Below, one piece after another: positions 35,675 through 44,896 of a stretch of DNA of 64,000 bases. Under the pieces are notes generated by a model. That model saw only the letters and a list, made by a program, of their open reading frames with translations, made no database searches and was not told the origin of the DNA. Numbering within the stretch: the first letter of the stretch is position 1; each line of letters begins with the position of its first letter. The translations under genes were made by a program, and so were the position numbers. Source of the stretch: JACOMS01 sp964352785 (GTDB lineage: Bacteria; Pseudomonadota; Alphaproteobacteria; Caulobacterales; Maricaulaceae); NCBI GenBank assembly GCA_964352785.1, contig CAYGTI010000005.1, forward strand, positions 95,432-159,431, written 5' to 3'.

Positions 35675-36469
35675 TTATACTTTGTAGCGGGCGCCTTTGG
35701 CAGGCGGTGTTTCCGGCCCGCCCGCAAAGCACTGCGCAATGTTCATCCATGTGGTGGCCGCTTCGCCGGTCATTTTCAATTCTGTATCCTCAATATTACG
35801 GCATTGTGTAACCACTTGAGAAAACGCCGTGGCCGAGCCTTCAACCTTATTATCCTGCTGCGGATCGTTCCATTCCCATATAGCTCCGGACGGCGCGGTT
35901 AGGCGCACATAGGGTTTCGGCAATATGGGTTTCAGGCCCTTGACTTTGAATGACCAGCTATAGGTGGTTACGCCGATATGGGCGACATTTTTAAGCCGGT
36001 CCGTGTTTTTACGCTCAACGCCCAATACGTCAAAAATAGCTTGCGCATGCGCCCAATGTTCCATTTGGCGCGCAATAATGCAGGATTTCACTGACATATC
36101 AGGCCCGGCCCACTTGACCCGGTCATCAGGGTCTGCCGCCTCAAACCTTGCCGCCATATCAGGATAATAGTCTTTCCAGTCGGCGAACAAAGCCCGTCCG
36201 GATTCACCCTTGAAATAGTCATCTTGAAGCTCCGGGTGGGTTTTTTGTGACGACATCGCGGTCAGAGCAAAAACGAGAAACTCTTGAAATGCCTCGGGTT
36301 GGTTTAAGGTTTGATCAGCGGCAATATTCCACAAATGCAGATGCCCGATAATATCCTTAATTGTCCAGTCTTTGAACAATGTGGGTTTGTCAAACTCTGC
36401 ATCGGATATATCGTTCAAGATGGCGGCAATACTGTCGCACTCCTGCTTAAAATCCCGTGCTTCTTGCAT
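35675..36469 (-). CDS. TIGR03084-family DinB-like metal-binding protein
   Basis: A 264-residue protein. The N-terminal four-helix DinB/MDMPI-like domain carries candidate metal ligands H43 and H45 (GHLHLWN) and H138, H141 (QMEHWAHAQ). The C-terminal half (YSWSFKVKGL onward) is of the TIGR03084 type. The family has no known reaction; relatives include mycothiol-dependent maleylpyruvate isomerase and DinB thiol transferases. I start at the ATG at 36469, directly after the carboxylase stop and behind GAAGAGG. Position inside the carboxylase operon implies a step in the same pathway. Confidence 0.8.
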   Translation of the reverse strand: MQEARDFKQECDSIAAILNDISDAEFDKPTLFKDWTIKDIIGHLHLWNIAADQTLNQPEAFQEFLVFALTAMSSQKTHPELQDDYFKGESGRALFADWKDYYPDMAARFEAADPDDRVKWAGPDMSVKSCIIARQMEHWAHAQAIFDVLGVERKNTDRLKNVAHIGVTTYSWSFKVKGLKPILPKPYVRLTAPSGAIWEWNDPQQDNKVEGSATAFSQVVTQCRNIEDTELKMTGEAATTWMNIAQCFAGGPETPPAKGARYKV

Positions 36470-36470
36470 G

Positions 36471-38480
36471 TTACGCGACCTCTTCATTAATTTCGATCAT
36501 CAGCGTGTCAGCCGCGACTTGTTCTCCGGCTTGGACATGAATGTCTTTAATAACCCCGTCCACTTGTGCCAAAATTTCATGCTGCATTTTCATCGCTTCC
36601 AAAATTGCTAGACGTTGCCCTTTTTTGACCGTGTCACCTTTGGCGACAAAAACCTCGATCAGCGCGCCGTGCATCGGCGCGATCACAGACCCGCCGCCAA
36701 CGTCTGCGGCGGCGCTGGCATAGGTCATATGCTGGTTAGTGACGACATAATCGCGGCCCTCAATACTGAGATGTATATCCGCCGCATTAGGCGCAAAAAA
36801 CAAAACGCTATGCCGGACGCCATCAACATTAATGACCGCGCGCGCCCCGCAGCACGATAACATCGAAACCTGTAAGGTATCCTCATTTATTTTAGCTTCG
36901 TAAGACATTCCGGAGACTGGCGTTAACGCAACGGACACGGGCGCATCACCACAGGCATATTGATAAGGCACCGTTAAAGACGCCGCAGAAGACCAATTGA
37001 GCAGCGCGCAATCCACGCCCAAAGACCGCGCCAGAGACGCTTTGCGGGCTAGCTCATATTGCAGCACGGCGGTAATGGCTGCATCCACAACAGTAAGTGG
37101 TTTCGCGGCAAGGTCGTCTGAGGAAAAGTTCTCTTCTATAAAAGCTGTTGTAGCGCCGCCAGAAACGAACGCCTCTTTCTCAAGGGCTTTAATTAAAAAG
37201 CTTTTATTTGTGACAACGCCCATAACCGCCGTGTCTTTTATAGCCTGAACAAGCTTGCGGCGAGCTTCGTCACGGGTGGCACCATAAGTGATGATTTTCG
37301 CAATCATAGGGTCATAATATGGAGAGACTTCACCGTCAGACGCAATGCCGCTGTCAATTCGTATGCTAGGCCCGTTGGCCGGCTTCCAAAGATAGATAGG
37401 CCCGGTTGCGGGAAGGAAATCAGCCGAGGCGTCTTCTGCGTAAAGCCGAGCTTCGATGGCGTGACCTGAGAAAGCAACATCTTCTTGGCTTAATCCGAGT
37501 GGTTCCCCACTAGCCACGCGAATTTGAAGTTCGACAAGATCCAAGCCTGTAATCATTTCTGTGACGGGATGTTCAACTTGAAGCCGCGTATTCATCTCCA
37601 AGAAAAAAAACTCACCGGAGGCGGCCAACATAAACTCAACCGTCCCAGCCCCAACATAACCAATGTCTTGGGCGGCTTTAACAGCCGCTGCACCCATATC
37701 TGCGCGAAGCTTCGGCGTCATAACAGGGCAGGGGGCCTCTTCGAGAACTTTTTGGTGGCGGCGCTGCACAGAACAATCGCGCTCGCCCAGATGGACTGTC
37801 TGTCCATATTTATCCGCAAAGACCTGTATCTCAACATGACGCGGCTTTTGAATCGCGCGCTCCAGAATCAGCACGTCCGATCCAAAAGCGTTAACGGCTT
37901 CTGAGCGCGCATCTTTAATTGCGTTCGGTAATTCCACTGGTTTTGTTACCAGCCGCATACCGCGTCCGCCGCCTCCGGCTGCAGCTTTGACCATAATCGG
38001 AAAGCCGATCAATTTTGACTCTTTGATGAGTGTCTCATCATCTTGAGCTTCGCCTTGATAACCCGGAACGCAAGGTACGCCCGCTGTGATCATGCGGCGC
38101 TTGGATTTAGCCTTATCGCCCATCAGGTCAATCGCGTCCGGTTCGGGCCCGATAAAGACGAGACCTTCGACTTTACAGGCGGCCGCAAAAGCAGCATTTT
38201 CGGATAAAAATCCATAACCCGGATGCACCGCGCCTGCACCGCTTTGTTTAGCCGCACTCAAAATTTTATCCGCATTCAAATAGCTTTCAGCAATGGGTGA
38301 GCCGCCAATATGCACGGCTTGATCGGCCATTTCTACGTGCGGTGCATGGGCGTCTGCGTCAGAGTAAACAGCGACTGTTCGATATCCCAAAGCTTTGACG
38401 GTGCGAATAATTCGGCAAGCAATTTCTCCGCGGTTTGCGATGAGGATTGTGTCAAACGGTGGGGAAAGATTAACGCTCAT
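36471..38480 (-). CDS. Acyl-CoA carboxylase alpha subunit (biotin carboxylase + BCCP)
   Basis: A 669-residue biotin-dependent carboxylase alpha chain. A biotin carboxylase domain (1-450; LIANRGEIACRIIRT, KAAAGGGGRGMR, EMNTRLQVEHPVTE) and a linker precede a C-terminal biotinyl domain whose LEAMKMQHE motif puts the biotinylated Lys at about 631. It pairs with the beta subunit at 39283-40905. Gene context (AtuA, AtuE-like hydratase) suggests geranyl-CoA or 3-methylcrotonyl-CoA carboxylase, not acetyl- or propionyl-CoA. The start ATG at 38480 overlaps the hydratase stop by 4 bases. Confidence 0.92.
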   Translation of the reverse strand: MSVNLSPPFDTILIANRGEIACRIIRTVKALGYRTVAVYSDADAHAPHVEMADQAVHIGGSPIAESYLNADKILSAAKQSGAGAVHPGYGFLSENAAFAAACKVEGLVFIGPEPDAIDLMGDKAKSKRRMITAGVPCVPGYQGEAQDDETLIKESKLIGFPIMVKAAAGGGGRGMRLVTKPVELPNAIKDARSEAVNAFGSDVLILERAIQKPRHVEIQVFADKYGQTVHLGERDCSVQRRHQKVLEEAPCPVMTPKLRADMGAAAVKAAQDIGYVGAGTVEFMLAASGEFFFLEMNTRLQVEHPVTEMITGLDLVELQIRVASGEPLGLSQEDVAFSGHAIEARLYAEDASADFLPATGPIYLWKPANGPSIRIDSGIASDGEVSPYYDPMIAKIITYGATRDEARRKLVQAIKDTAVMGVVTNKSFLIKALEKEAFVSGGATTAFIEENFSSDDLAAKPLTVVDAAITAVLQYELARKASLARSLGVDCALLNWSSAASLTVPYQYACGDAPVSVALTPVSGMSYEAKINEDTLQVSMLSCCGARAVINVDGVRHSVLFFAPNAADIHLSIEGRDYVVTNQHMTYASAAADVGGGSVIAPMHGALIEVFVAKGDTVKKGQRLAILEAMKMQHEILAQVDGVIKDIHVQAGEQVAADTLMIEINEEVA

Positions 38481-39283
38481 GAGGCCGCCCAACTTGGTTT
38501 GCGCTTTTGAACAAAACTTGCAATACCTTCTCGGCCCTCATCTGACATCATACAGTCCGCAAACTTTCTCGCGGCAAAGTCTTTTTGCGCTTCCCTGTCC
38601 ATATATGCCGTAGTCATTAAAATGTTTTTGGTCACACCGTTTGCACCGGGAGCACATTTCATCACCCCTTTTTTTATTTGATTTTCGACCTCTGTGAAGC
38701 CGTCAGCATTATCGACAACATAATCACACAGATCATATTCCGGTGCCTGTGCCCCCGTGAACCGCGCCCCCGTAAGCATAAGGCGGCGCGCTTTGGGCAG
38801 CCCGGCGCGCGCGACAACTATTGGCGCAATTTGCGCAGGCGCAATGCCGATCATGGTTTCGGTGAGTGAAAATTTCGCATCCGAATTAACAACAATAATA
38901 TCAGCGCAGCACATGAGGCCAAGACCGCCTGCAATCGCCGCGCCTTCAACATAAGCAATCACGACTTGCGGCATGCTCATGACAAGATCAAACATATCGC
39001 CCGCTTTGCGGTTCATTTCAAAAAACATATCCGCGTCCGCGCCGCCCGATTGCGAGCTGTTAAAGCTCTTAAGGTCGCCCCCCGCGCAAAATACACCGCC
39101 CTTCCCGCGAAGGGTAATGCCGCGAATGGAACGGTCATTTTTGATGGCGCCGAGCGTTGCGGTAAATTCTGCCGTCAAAACGTTGCCGAGTGCGTTGCGG
39201 TTTTCCGGCGAGTTAAACCAAATGGTCAACCAACCATTATCAATCTCATTAATGAGCTTGGTGGTCGTGGGTAAATCTGTCAT
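38477..39283 (-). CDS. Enoyl-CoA hydratase, methylglutaconyl/isohexenylglutaconyl-type
   Basis: A 268-residue crotonase-fold protein. Oxyanion-hole motifs FCAGGDL and GAAIAGGLGL are visible, as is the active-site LTETMIGIAPAQIAPIV. The I-G-I-A-P-A-Q-I-A-P pattern resembles LiuC/AtuE hydratases that act after a 3-methylacyl-CoA carboxylase. It sits between the carboxylase beta and alpha genes with 1- and 4-base overlaps. The start is the ATG at 39283; the longer frame to 39340 overlaps the beta subunit's coding end. Confidence 0.88.
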   Translation of the reverse strand: MTDLPTTTKLINEIDNGWLTIWFNSPENRNALGNVLTAEFTATLGAIKNDRSIRGITLRGKGGVFCAGGDLKSFNSSQSGGADADMFFEMNRKAGDMFDLVMSMPQVVIAYVEGAAIAGGLGLMCCADIIVVNSDAKFSLTETMIGIAPAQIAPIVVARAGLPKARRLMLTGARFTGAQAPEYDLCDYVVDNADGFTEVENQIKKGVMKCAPGANGVTKNILMTTAYMDREAQKDFAARKFADCMMSDEGREGIASFVQKRKPSWAAS

Positions 39284-40905
39284 CAGAATCTCGCAATACC
39301 AAAGCTGTTGTCTTTGACACGCCGGTTGCGCGCCTCCCACACTGTGGCGAGCTGGAAGCCCAACACTTTGCGCGTATCACGCGGGTCAATCATACCGTCG
39401 TCGCAAAGGTGCCCAGATGTATAAAACGCACTTGATTGACTATCGAAAATATGTGTCAGCATTGCTTTTTGCTGCGCGGCAACTTGCGGGTCAATGTCTA
39501 CGCCCGCGCGTTTGGCTTGCGCGGTGGCCACAATGCCCATCACAGTGGCCGCTTGCTCTCCGCCCATGACGCCCGATGCCGCATTAGGCCACGTCATCAA
39601 AAAGTCCGGATCATAACCGCGCCCGCACATGCCGTAATTCCCAGCCCCGAAACTTGCGCCAATCATCATGGTCAGGCGTGGTACTGAGGTGTTCGTCACA
39701 GCCTGAATCATCTTTGATCCATGTTTGATCATGCCCGCCTGTTCATACTGTTTACCAACCATATAGCCCGTTGTATTTTGCAAAAATATAATTGGCGTAT
39801 CTGCTTGGTCCATAAGCTGAATAAACTGCGCGGCCTTTGTCGCACCGTCCGGGTCAATCGGTCCGTTATTGGCAATTATCCCGCATGGATAACCAAAAAT
39901 TTCGGCTTGAATACAGACCGTGGAAACCCCGTAACGGGACTTAAAGTCTGTAAAATCCGACCCATCCACAATACGGGCAATTACCTCGCGCGCATCATAG
40001 GGCGTCCGGTAATTGACAGGCACAATGCCGCAAATTTCGTCCGCGTCCAAGACGGGCTCCGCATAAGGTTTTTTTGAGGGTTCTGGGCACCTGGCATTCC
40101 AGTCTAACCGCGCCACAACCTCCCGCATCATGAGAACAGCCTCGCCGTCATTTTCAGCCAAATATTCAGCAAGACCTGAGACACTCGCATGCATCTCAGC
40201 CCCGCCCAATTCCTCTTCGGTTGCAATCTCGCCCGTCGCTGCGAGGAGTAAAGGCGGCCCAGCCAAAAAGGCTTTACCGCCGCCTTTCACCGCAACCACA
40301 TAATCGGATAATCCGGGCATATAGGCGCCGCCCGCCGTAGAAGACCCATGAAGTATAGAGAGAACAGGAATACCTGCTTTGGACAGGCGTGCAAGATTGG
40401 CAAATAATGTTCCGCCCTTAAAGAACCCCTCTACCGAATAGTTCATCAAATCGCCGCCAGCACTTTCGACCAGATGAATAAAAGGAAGCTTTTGCGCCAT
40501 TGCAATTTCTTGAGCCCGCGAGAGGCGGTAACCACCTGCCGTTGTTAGAGACCCTGCTTTGATGCCGCTATCATCCGTGACAATAACGCATCGCGTTCCG
40601 TTAATAAACCCTATGCCCGCCATGATGGAACTGCCGGGAATCGATTTTTCTTCTTTTTTAGTATCGAGCAAATAGCCGGCGATATTGCTGATCTCGAGAT
40701 AGGGCATACCGGGATCAAGCAGGCGGGCCAAACGCTCGCGCGGCAGAATTTGTCCGCGCTGGTCAAATTTTGGTTTCTTTGAGGCTGACATCGCTGGCGC
40801 GCGTGCATTTAACTCGTCAAGCTTTCCAATTAACGCGAGCATATCTTCACGGTTTTTTCTAAAACTTTCGGATTTTTTATTTATCTTGGATTTAAAAACG
40901 GCCAC
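39283..40905 (-). CDS. Acyl-CoA carboxylase beta subunit (carboxyltransferase)
   Basis: A 540-residue carboxyltransferase with N and C crotonase-like halves (ESAGGDLMNYSVE, HGSSTAGGAYMPGLSDY; later NTTGYMVGKQYEQAGMIKHG and GASFGAGNYGMCGRGYDPDF). The C-half pattern is the methylcrotonyl/geranyl-CoA carboxylase type. The N-terminus is basic and lacks a transit-like extension. The start is GTG at 40905, sharing one base with the atuA stop. With the alpha gene it should form an alpha6-beta6 enzyme. Confidence 0.92.
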   Translation of the reverse strand: MAVFKSKINKKSESFRKNREDMLALIGKLDELNARAPAMSASKKPKFDQRGQILPRERLARLLDPGMPYLEISNIAGYLLDTKKEEKSIPGSSIMAGIGFINGTRCVIVTDDSGIKAGSLTTAGGYRLSRAQEIAMAQKLPFIHLVESAGGDLMNYSVEGFFKGGTLFANLARLSKAGIPVLSILHGSSTAGGAYMPGLSDYVVAVKGGGKAFLAGPPLLLAATGEIATEEELGGAEMHASVSGLAEYLAENDGEAVLMMREVVARLDWNARCPEPSKKPYAEPVLDADEICGIVPVNYRTPYDAREVIARIVDGSDFTDFKSRYGVSTVCIQAEIFGYPCGIIANNGPIDPDGATKAAQFIQLMDQADTPIIFLQNTTGYMVGKQYEQAGMIKHGSKMIQAVTNTSVPRLTMMIGASFGAGNYGMCGRGYDPDFLMTWPNAASGVMGGEQAATVMGIVATAQAKRAGVDIDPQVAAQQKAMLTHIFDSQSSAFYTSGHLCDDGMIDPRDTRKVLGFQLATVWEARNRRVKDNSFGIARF

Positions 40906-42686
40906 TAAAGTGCCTCCGCAATGGATTGAGAGACTTTGATCGGTTGCGCGAGCAAGATTTGTGCATAACCCTTGCCTTGAGCGTCGTTTCGCAAAGAGGC
41001 AGGGCCTCCTCCGCCCAAAATATCGTCTATGAGAATATTCATGGCATTCGAGCCGGGCAAATGAAATCGCTCAATGGCGTGAACCTCCTTCATAAAGTGT
41101 GCGAACACATCGGCCACAAAGTCATCCGACAGAGCCTGCCAAATATAAGGTAAAAACTCAGGTTCACGGGCGATGATCCCGATATTCGCTTTATTGCCTT
41201 TATCGCCTGAACGTCCCCACGCCAGCTTGATCAAGGGAACAGCGACCGCCGCATCATTCACGGGCCCCGGAAGTCTTGTGTTTGGCACAACATCTTGGCT
41301 CTTAGCAACCTGGTCTTTAAAATGTATCTCCTTACCACCCACATCGATGTTGATCTGAATATCATTTTTGGGCGTCACGTAGGAAAACAACCGCACCACA
41401 GGCGACGGCTTCGGACGCCCCCCGCCCGTAAAACCCGACAGTCCCGGCGGGGTCGCAAGCCCCAACCCGGCGATTTCTTTCAAGAATAACCCGCAGGCCA
41501 TGGCATTGGGATGTTTAACCGCCAACTTTAGAACCACCTCATTGGAGCTCCTTGGCGAGCCCATTTGCGACCCAGCGCCTAAAATCTCGGAATCGAACTC
41601 TGTATAATCACCCAAGTTAAACACCCTAAGTGTATTTTCGGCGCGGCTAAGCGCAGCCTTTGCCAGCTTAGCCGCTTTTTTATCCGCAGCCTCGCCGTAA
41701 AGCGTGACATATGTCCCGGCCCGAAAACCGTCCATATAGGTCAAACATGTCTTATAACCTTCAGGCGCATCATAGCCCTTGGCTGATGAAACAAGGACGC
41801 AATCCGGGCCCTCTTGGGTGATTGTGACTTGGGAGAAATCACACACCACATCCGGCAGAATATATCTCTTTGGGTCACCGATCTCGTAAAGCATTTGCTC
41901 GGACACTGTGCCGACATTAACGATGCCGCCCGTCCCTTTGGGTTTGGTAACAAGAAATGATCCATCCCTAGATATCTCTGTGATAGGGTAGCCGATATTG
42001 ACAATGTCTCCACTCTCTTCCCAATCCGTAAAATTGCCGCCCGTAGCTTGCGGGCCGCATTCTAAAATATGTCCAGCAAGAGAGCCGCTAGCGAGCAAAT
42101 CCAAATCAGTAGGCTCCCAACCAAATTCATGAATACAAGCCCCGAGAGTTACAGCGCTATCGACGCAGCGGCCTGTGATGACAATATCCGCGCCCTCGCC
42201 GAGTGCCTTTGCAATCGGAAAGGCGCCAAGATAAGCGTTAATACTTGCGACCTTATCCGGCGCAGGACAGGCCGCGCCGGAGAACATGTCGACTGGCTTA
42301 TTTCCGGCAATCACGGCCTTTTCGGTCAAAAGGTCATCCCCCGTGATAACCGCAACTTTCAGATCAAGGCCTTTTTCTGCGATCAAGGCCCGCACCGCTG
42401 CGCCGCAGTTTTCGGGGTTTACGCCGCCTGCATTAGCAATAATTTTAACGCCGCTGGCTGCAATTTGCGGCAAATACGGCTTCATCACGAAGTCTACGAA
42501 ATCCGTGGCATAGCCCGTAGCCGGGTCTTTCAACTTCATACGCGCCATAATCGACATCGTGATTTCGGCCAAATAGTCATAAACCAGATAGTCCAGACCG
42601 CCGGACTTTAGCAATTGCGGCGTCGCCATGGCCGACTCGCCCCAATAGCCGCTCGCGCCGCCTATTTTAATGGTCTTGGAGCTCAC
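40905..42686 (-). CDS. atuA: AtuA-family protein (DUF1446)
   Basis: A protein of about 593 residues matching AtuA, a family tied genetically to citronellol/geraniol (acyclic terpene) catabolism in Pseudomonas, with no defined reaction. Visible: KTIKIGGASGYWGES at the start, IIANAGGVNPENCGAAV, ITGRCVDSAVTLG, GRSGDKGNKANIGIIARE and a C-terminal segment rich in Gly and Leu. I prefer the GTG at 42686 with AGAGGG just upstream over the ATG at 42719. It is the first gene of the leftward operon and faces a TetR gene. Confidence 0.88.
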   Translation of the reverse strand: MSSKTIKIGGASGYWGESAMATPQLLKSGGLDYLVYDYLAEITMSIMARMKLKDPATGYATDFVDFVMKPYLPQIAASGVKIIANAGGVNPENCGAAVRALIAEKGLDLKVAVITGDDLLTEKAVIAGNKPVDMFSGAACPAPDKVASINAYLGAFPIAKALGEGADIVITGRCVDSAVTLGACIHEFGWEPTDLDLLASGSLAGHILECGPQATGGNFTDWEESGDIVNIGYPITEISRDGSFLVTKPKGTGGIVNVGTVSEQMLYEIGDPKRYILPDVVCDFSQVTITQEGPDCVLVSSAKGYDAPEGYKTCLTYMDGFRAGTYVTLYGEAADKKAAKLAKAALSRAENTLRVFNLGDYTEFDSEILGAGSQMGSPRSSNEVVLKLAVKHPNAMACGLFLKEIAGLGLATPPGLSGFTGGGRPKPSPVVRLFSYVTPKNDIQINIDVGGKEIHFKDQVAKSQDVVPNTRLPGPVNDAAVAVPLIKLAWGRSGDKGNKANIGIIAREPEFLPYIWQALSDDFVADVFAHFMKEVHAIERFHLPGSNAMNILIDDILGGGGPASLRNDAQGKGYAQILLAQPIKVSQSIAEAL

Positions 42687-42695
42687 AGGTCCCTC

Positions 42696-42760
42696 TTGAC
42701 TTTTTATTAAATTGAACAATACTCAAATTATATGAATATACCTCATTTTTAAATTGTCAA
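42696..42760 (-). promoter_or_regulatory. Promoter/operator region of the AtuA operon
   Basis: The AT-rich 94-base spacer between atuA and the TetR gene contains, on the leftward strand, a perfect TTGACA (42755-42760) with TATTCA 16 bases on. A TATAAT lies further on (42727-42732). TTGA and TCAA half-sites around a 7-base spacer (42712-42726) form a short dyad that the divergent TetR could bind. Element choice is uncertain. Confidence 0.4.
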
Positions 42761-42780
42761 GCCGCCGAAAGGGTCCGCTC

Positions 42781-43491
42781 ATGCAACATACCAGCTCAGA
42801 AACGACGCGGCCAAAAACCCGACAAGAGCGCGTACAGCGCAAAGAAGACGCTATCATCACTGCCGCCCGCGATATGTTTTTGAAACACGGATTTAACGGC
42901 ACAACCATGGCCAAAATTGCGCGCGCATCAGGGGTGGCTGACGGGACGCTTTACACATATTTCGACAATAAAGAAGCGTTAGCCCGCGCTGTCGTCAACG
43001 ATTTTTATCAACGTCTGACCCAATCAGCGCAAGACGGTGTCGACGGCGTAGGCTCGACCGAGCACAAGCTCCGATTTCTAGCGCGCCATCACTTGACACA
43101 CGTTATCGCCGAACGAAAAATTCTCGCCATGCTGCCCCTCATAGACATGAACCTTGAGACCTATGAGGGCAGCGAATTATTTAGTCTAAATAAAAACTAT
43201 GTCACAATTTTCAACCGCACGGTCAAAGATGGCCAAGCGCGCGGAGATATACGCCCTGACATCACACTTTGGGTTCTGCGGGATATGTTTTTTGGCGGGA
43301 TGGATTACGGCTCCCGCACCATGATCATCAAAGACCGCGAAGACGCACTCGAGACCTTTGTAGACGAAATGATGCTATTTATACTACGGGCGACACCCCA
43401 ATCAGCGCCGCCTAATTTGGAAGCCCTCACTCAGAGGCTAGAAATGACAGCTAACCGTATGGATCATATTTTAAAAGACTTGGCGCCATGA
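42781..43491 (+). CDS. TetR-family transcriptional regulator
   Basis: A roughly 236-residue TetR protein. The N-terminal HTH is AARDMFLKHGFNGTTMAKIARASGVADGTLYTYFDNKEAL, followed by an all-helical ligand domain. The start ATG at 42781 follows GAAAGGG; the frame opens earlier at a TTG with no advantage. Divergent from the AtuA operon, it is the likely local repressor (comparable to AtuR) responding to an acyl-CoA; it may also govern the thiolase gene 140 bases downstream. Confidence 0.9.
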   Translation: MQHTSSETTRPKTRQERVQRKEDAIITAARDMFLKHGFNGTTMAKIARASGVADGTLYTYFDNKEALARAVVNDFYQRLTQSAQDGVDGVGSTEHKLRFLARHHLTHVIAERKILAMLPLIDMNLETYEGSELFSLNKNYVTIFNRTVKDGQARGDIRPDITLWVLRDMFFGGMDYGSRTMIIKDREDALETFVDEMMLFILRATPQSAPPNLEALTQRLEMTANRMDHILKDLAP

Positions 43492-43576
43492 GTACGTTCT
43501 GTTCCGGCACTCTCTTGGTCTTCGGATTGAGCGAAGCCCCCGTAGGATTTGGCTAGACTTTGAGCACGCAAAAGAA

Positions 43577-43594
43577 TATGCAACAAATTGTATA
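43577..43594. promoter_or_regulatory. Near-palindromic putative operator upstream of the thiolase
   Basis: TATGCA-ACAAAT-TGTATA matches the perfect palindrome upstream of etfBA (8128-8145) at 16 of 18 positions, lies 37 bases before the thiolase ATG, and has one mismatch in its dyad. Its distance from the start suits promoter occlusion. Control by a fatty-acid regulator is inferred. Confidence 0.4.
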
Positions 43595-43630
43595 TAAATA
43601 CTGTTTTTAATTCTCGACAAGGAGTTCCCC

Positions 43631-44809
43631 ATGAGAGAAGCCGTACTCGTCTCAACTGCCCGCACACCCATTGGCCGCGCTTATCGCGGCGCGTTTAACA
43701 ACACATTTTCGCCTACCCTTGCCGGACATGTCATCAAATCAGCCGTTGAGCGCGCTGGACTTGAAGGCGGCGAAGTCGAAGACGTGATCATGGGCTCCGC
43801 TTTGCAGCAAGGCACGCAATCCTCGAACGTTGCCCGCATGGCCGTTTTACGCGCCGGATTGCCTAACACCGTTTCAGCCATGACCATTGACCGCCAATGC
43901 TCATCCGGCATGATGGCGATCGGTATTGCGGCCAAGCAAATCCTATCGGACGGCATGAACATTGCCATTGGCGGCGGCCTCGACTCAATCTCGATGGTGC
44001 AAACAGCAGAGATGCGCGTCGCCGCAGATCCCGAGCTTTATAAAATGAACCCCGAAGCCTATATGCAAATGATCGATACGGCTGAAGTCGTTGCTAAACG
44101 CTATAATGTGTCACGCGAAGCGCAAGATGAATATGCCCTGCAGTCACAGCAGCGTACACATGACGCGCAGCAAGCCGGGAAATTTGACGATGAAATTGTT
44201 CCCATGGCGTCTGTGATGAAAGTCATGAATAAAGAGACCAAAGAAATTTCTGAGCACAACGTAACCCTTGAAAAAGACGAGGGTAACCGTCCGGGCACAA
44301 CGCTCGAAGGCCTCTCAGGCCTGAAAGCCGTGCGGGGCGAAGGAAAGTGCATAACCGCAGGTAATGCCTCACAACTCTCTGACGGCGCGTCAGCCTCTGT
44401 TCTTATGGAAGCTAAAGAAGCCGCCAAGCGCGGTCTTGAGCCGCTCGGGATTTACAGGGGCATGGCTGTGGCAGGTCTCGCGCCCGACGAAATGGGTATT
44501 GGACCCGTTTACGCGATTCCGAAACTGCTTGAAAAAACGGGCGTGAAAATGGATGATATCGGCCTTTGGGAGCTCAACGAGGCCTTCGCCGTACAAGTTA
44601 TTTACTGCCGCGATAAGCTGGGTATTCCAAACGAGATTTTGAACGTGAACGGCGGCGCTATTTCTATCGGGCACCCTTACGGTATGAGCGGCGCGCGCAT
44701 GGTTGCGCATGCGCTTATCGAAGGGAAGCGCCGGGGCGCAAAATATGTGGTTTCAACAATGTGCGTTGGCGGCGGCATGGGCGCAGCCGGGCTTTTTGAA
44801 GTCGTCTAA
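43631..44809 (+). CDS. Acetyl-CoA C-acyltransferase (thiolase)
   Basis: A 392-residue thiolase. The nucleophilic Cys lies in DRQCSSGMMAIGIAAKQI. The late motifs are ELNEAFAVQ, GGAISIGHPYGMSGARM and the terminal STMCVGGGMGAAGLFE, whose Cys is the acid/base residue. It should carry out the last thiolytic step of beta-oxidation, given the SDR and MaoC genes downstream. A good AAGGAG site precedes the ATG. Confidence 0.94.
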   Translation: MREAVLVSTARTPIGRAYRGAFNNTFSPTLAGHVIKSAVERAGLEGGEVEDVIMGSALQQGTQSSNVARMAVLRAGLPNTVSAMTIDRQCSSGMMAIGIAAKQILSDGMNIAIGGGLDSISMVQTAEMRVAADPELYKMNPEAYMQMIDTAEVVAKRYNVSREAQDEYALQSQQRTHDAQQAGKFDDEIVPMASVMKVMNKETKEISEHNVTLEKDEGNRPGTTLEGLSGLKAVRGEGKCITAGNASQLSDGASASVLMEAKEAAKRGLEPLGIYRGMAVAGLAPDEMGIGPVYAIPKLLEKTGVKMDDIGLWELNEAFAVQVIYCRDKLGIPNEILNVNGGAISIGHPYGMSGARMVAHALIEGKRRGAKYVVSTMCVGGGMGAAGLFEVV

Positions 44810-44896
44810 ACCCTTCACGAAACATTTTAATCCGGCCCGGTCATACAAGATGGCAGGGGGTTTTTGACCCACGGAAAAGACATATAAGGTTCCATT

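Noticed and set aside
35646..35682. TTATACTTT direct repeat between the MDR and TIGR03084 genes
   Set aside because: The second copy is the coding end and stop of the TIGR03084 gene; likely chance.
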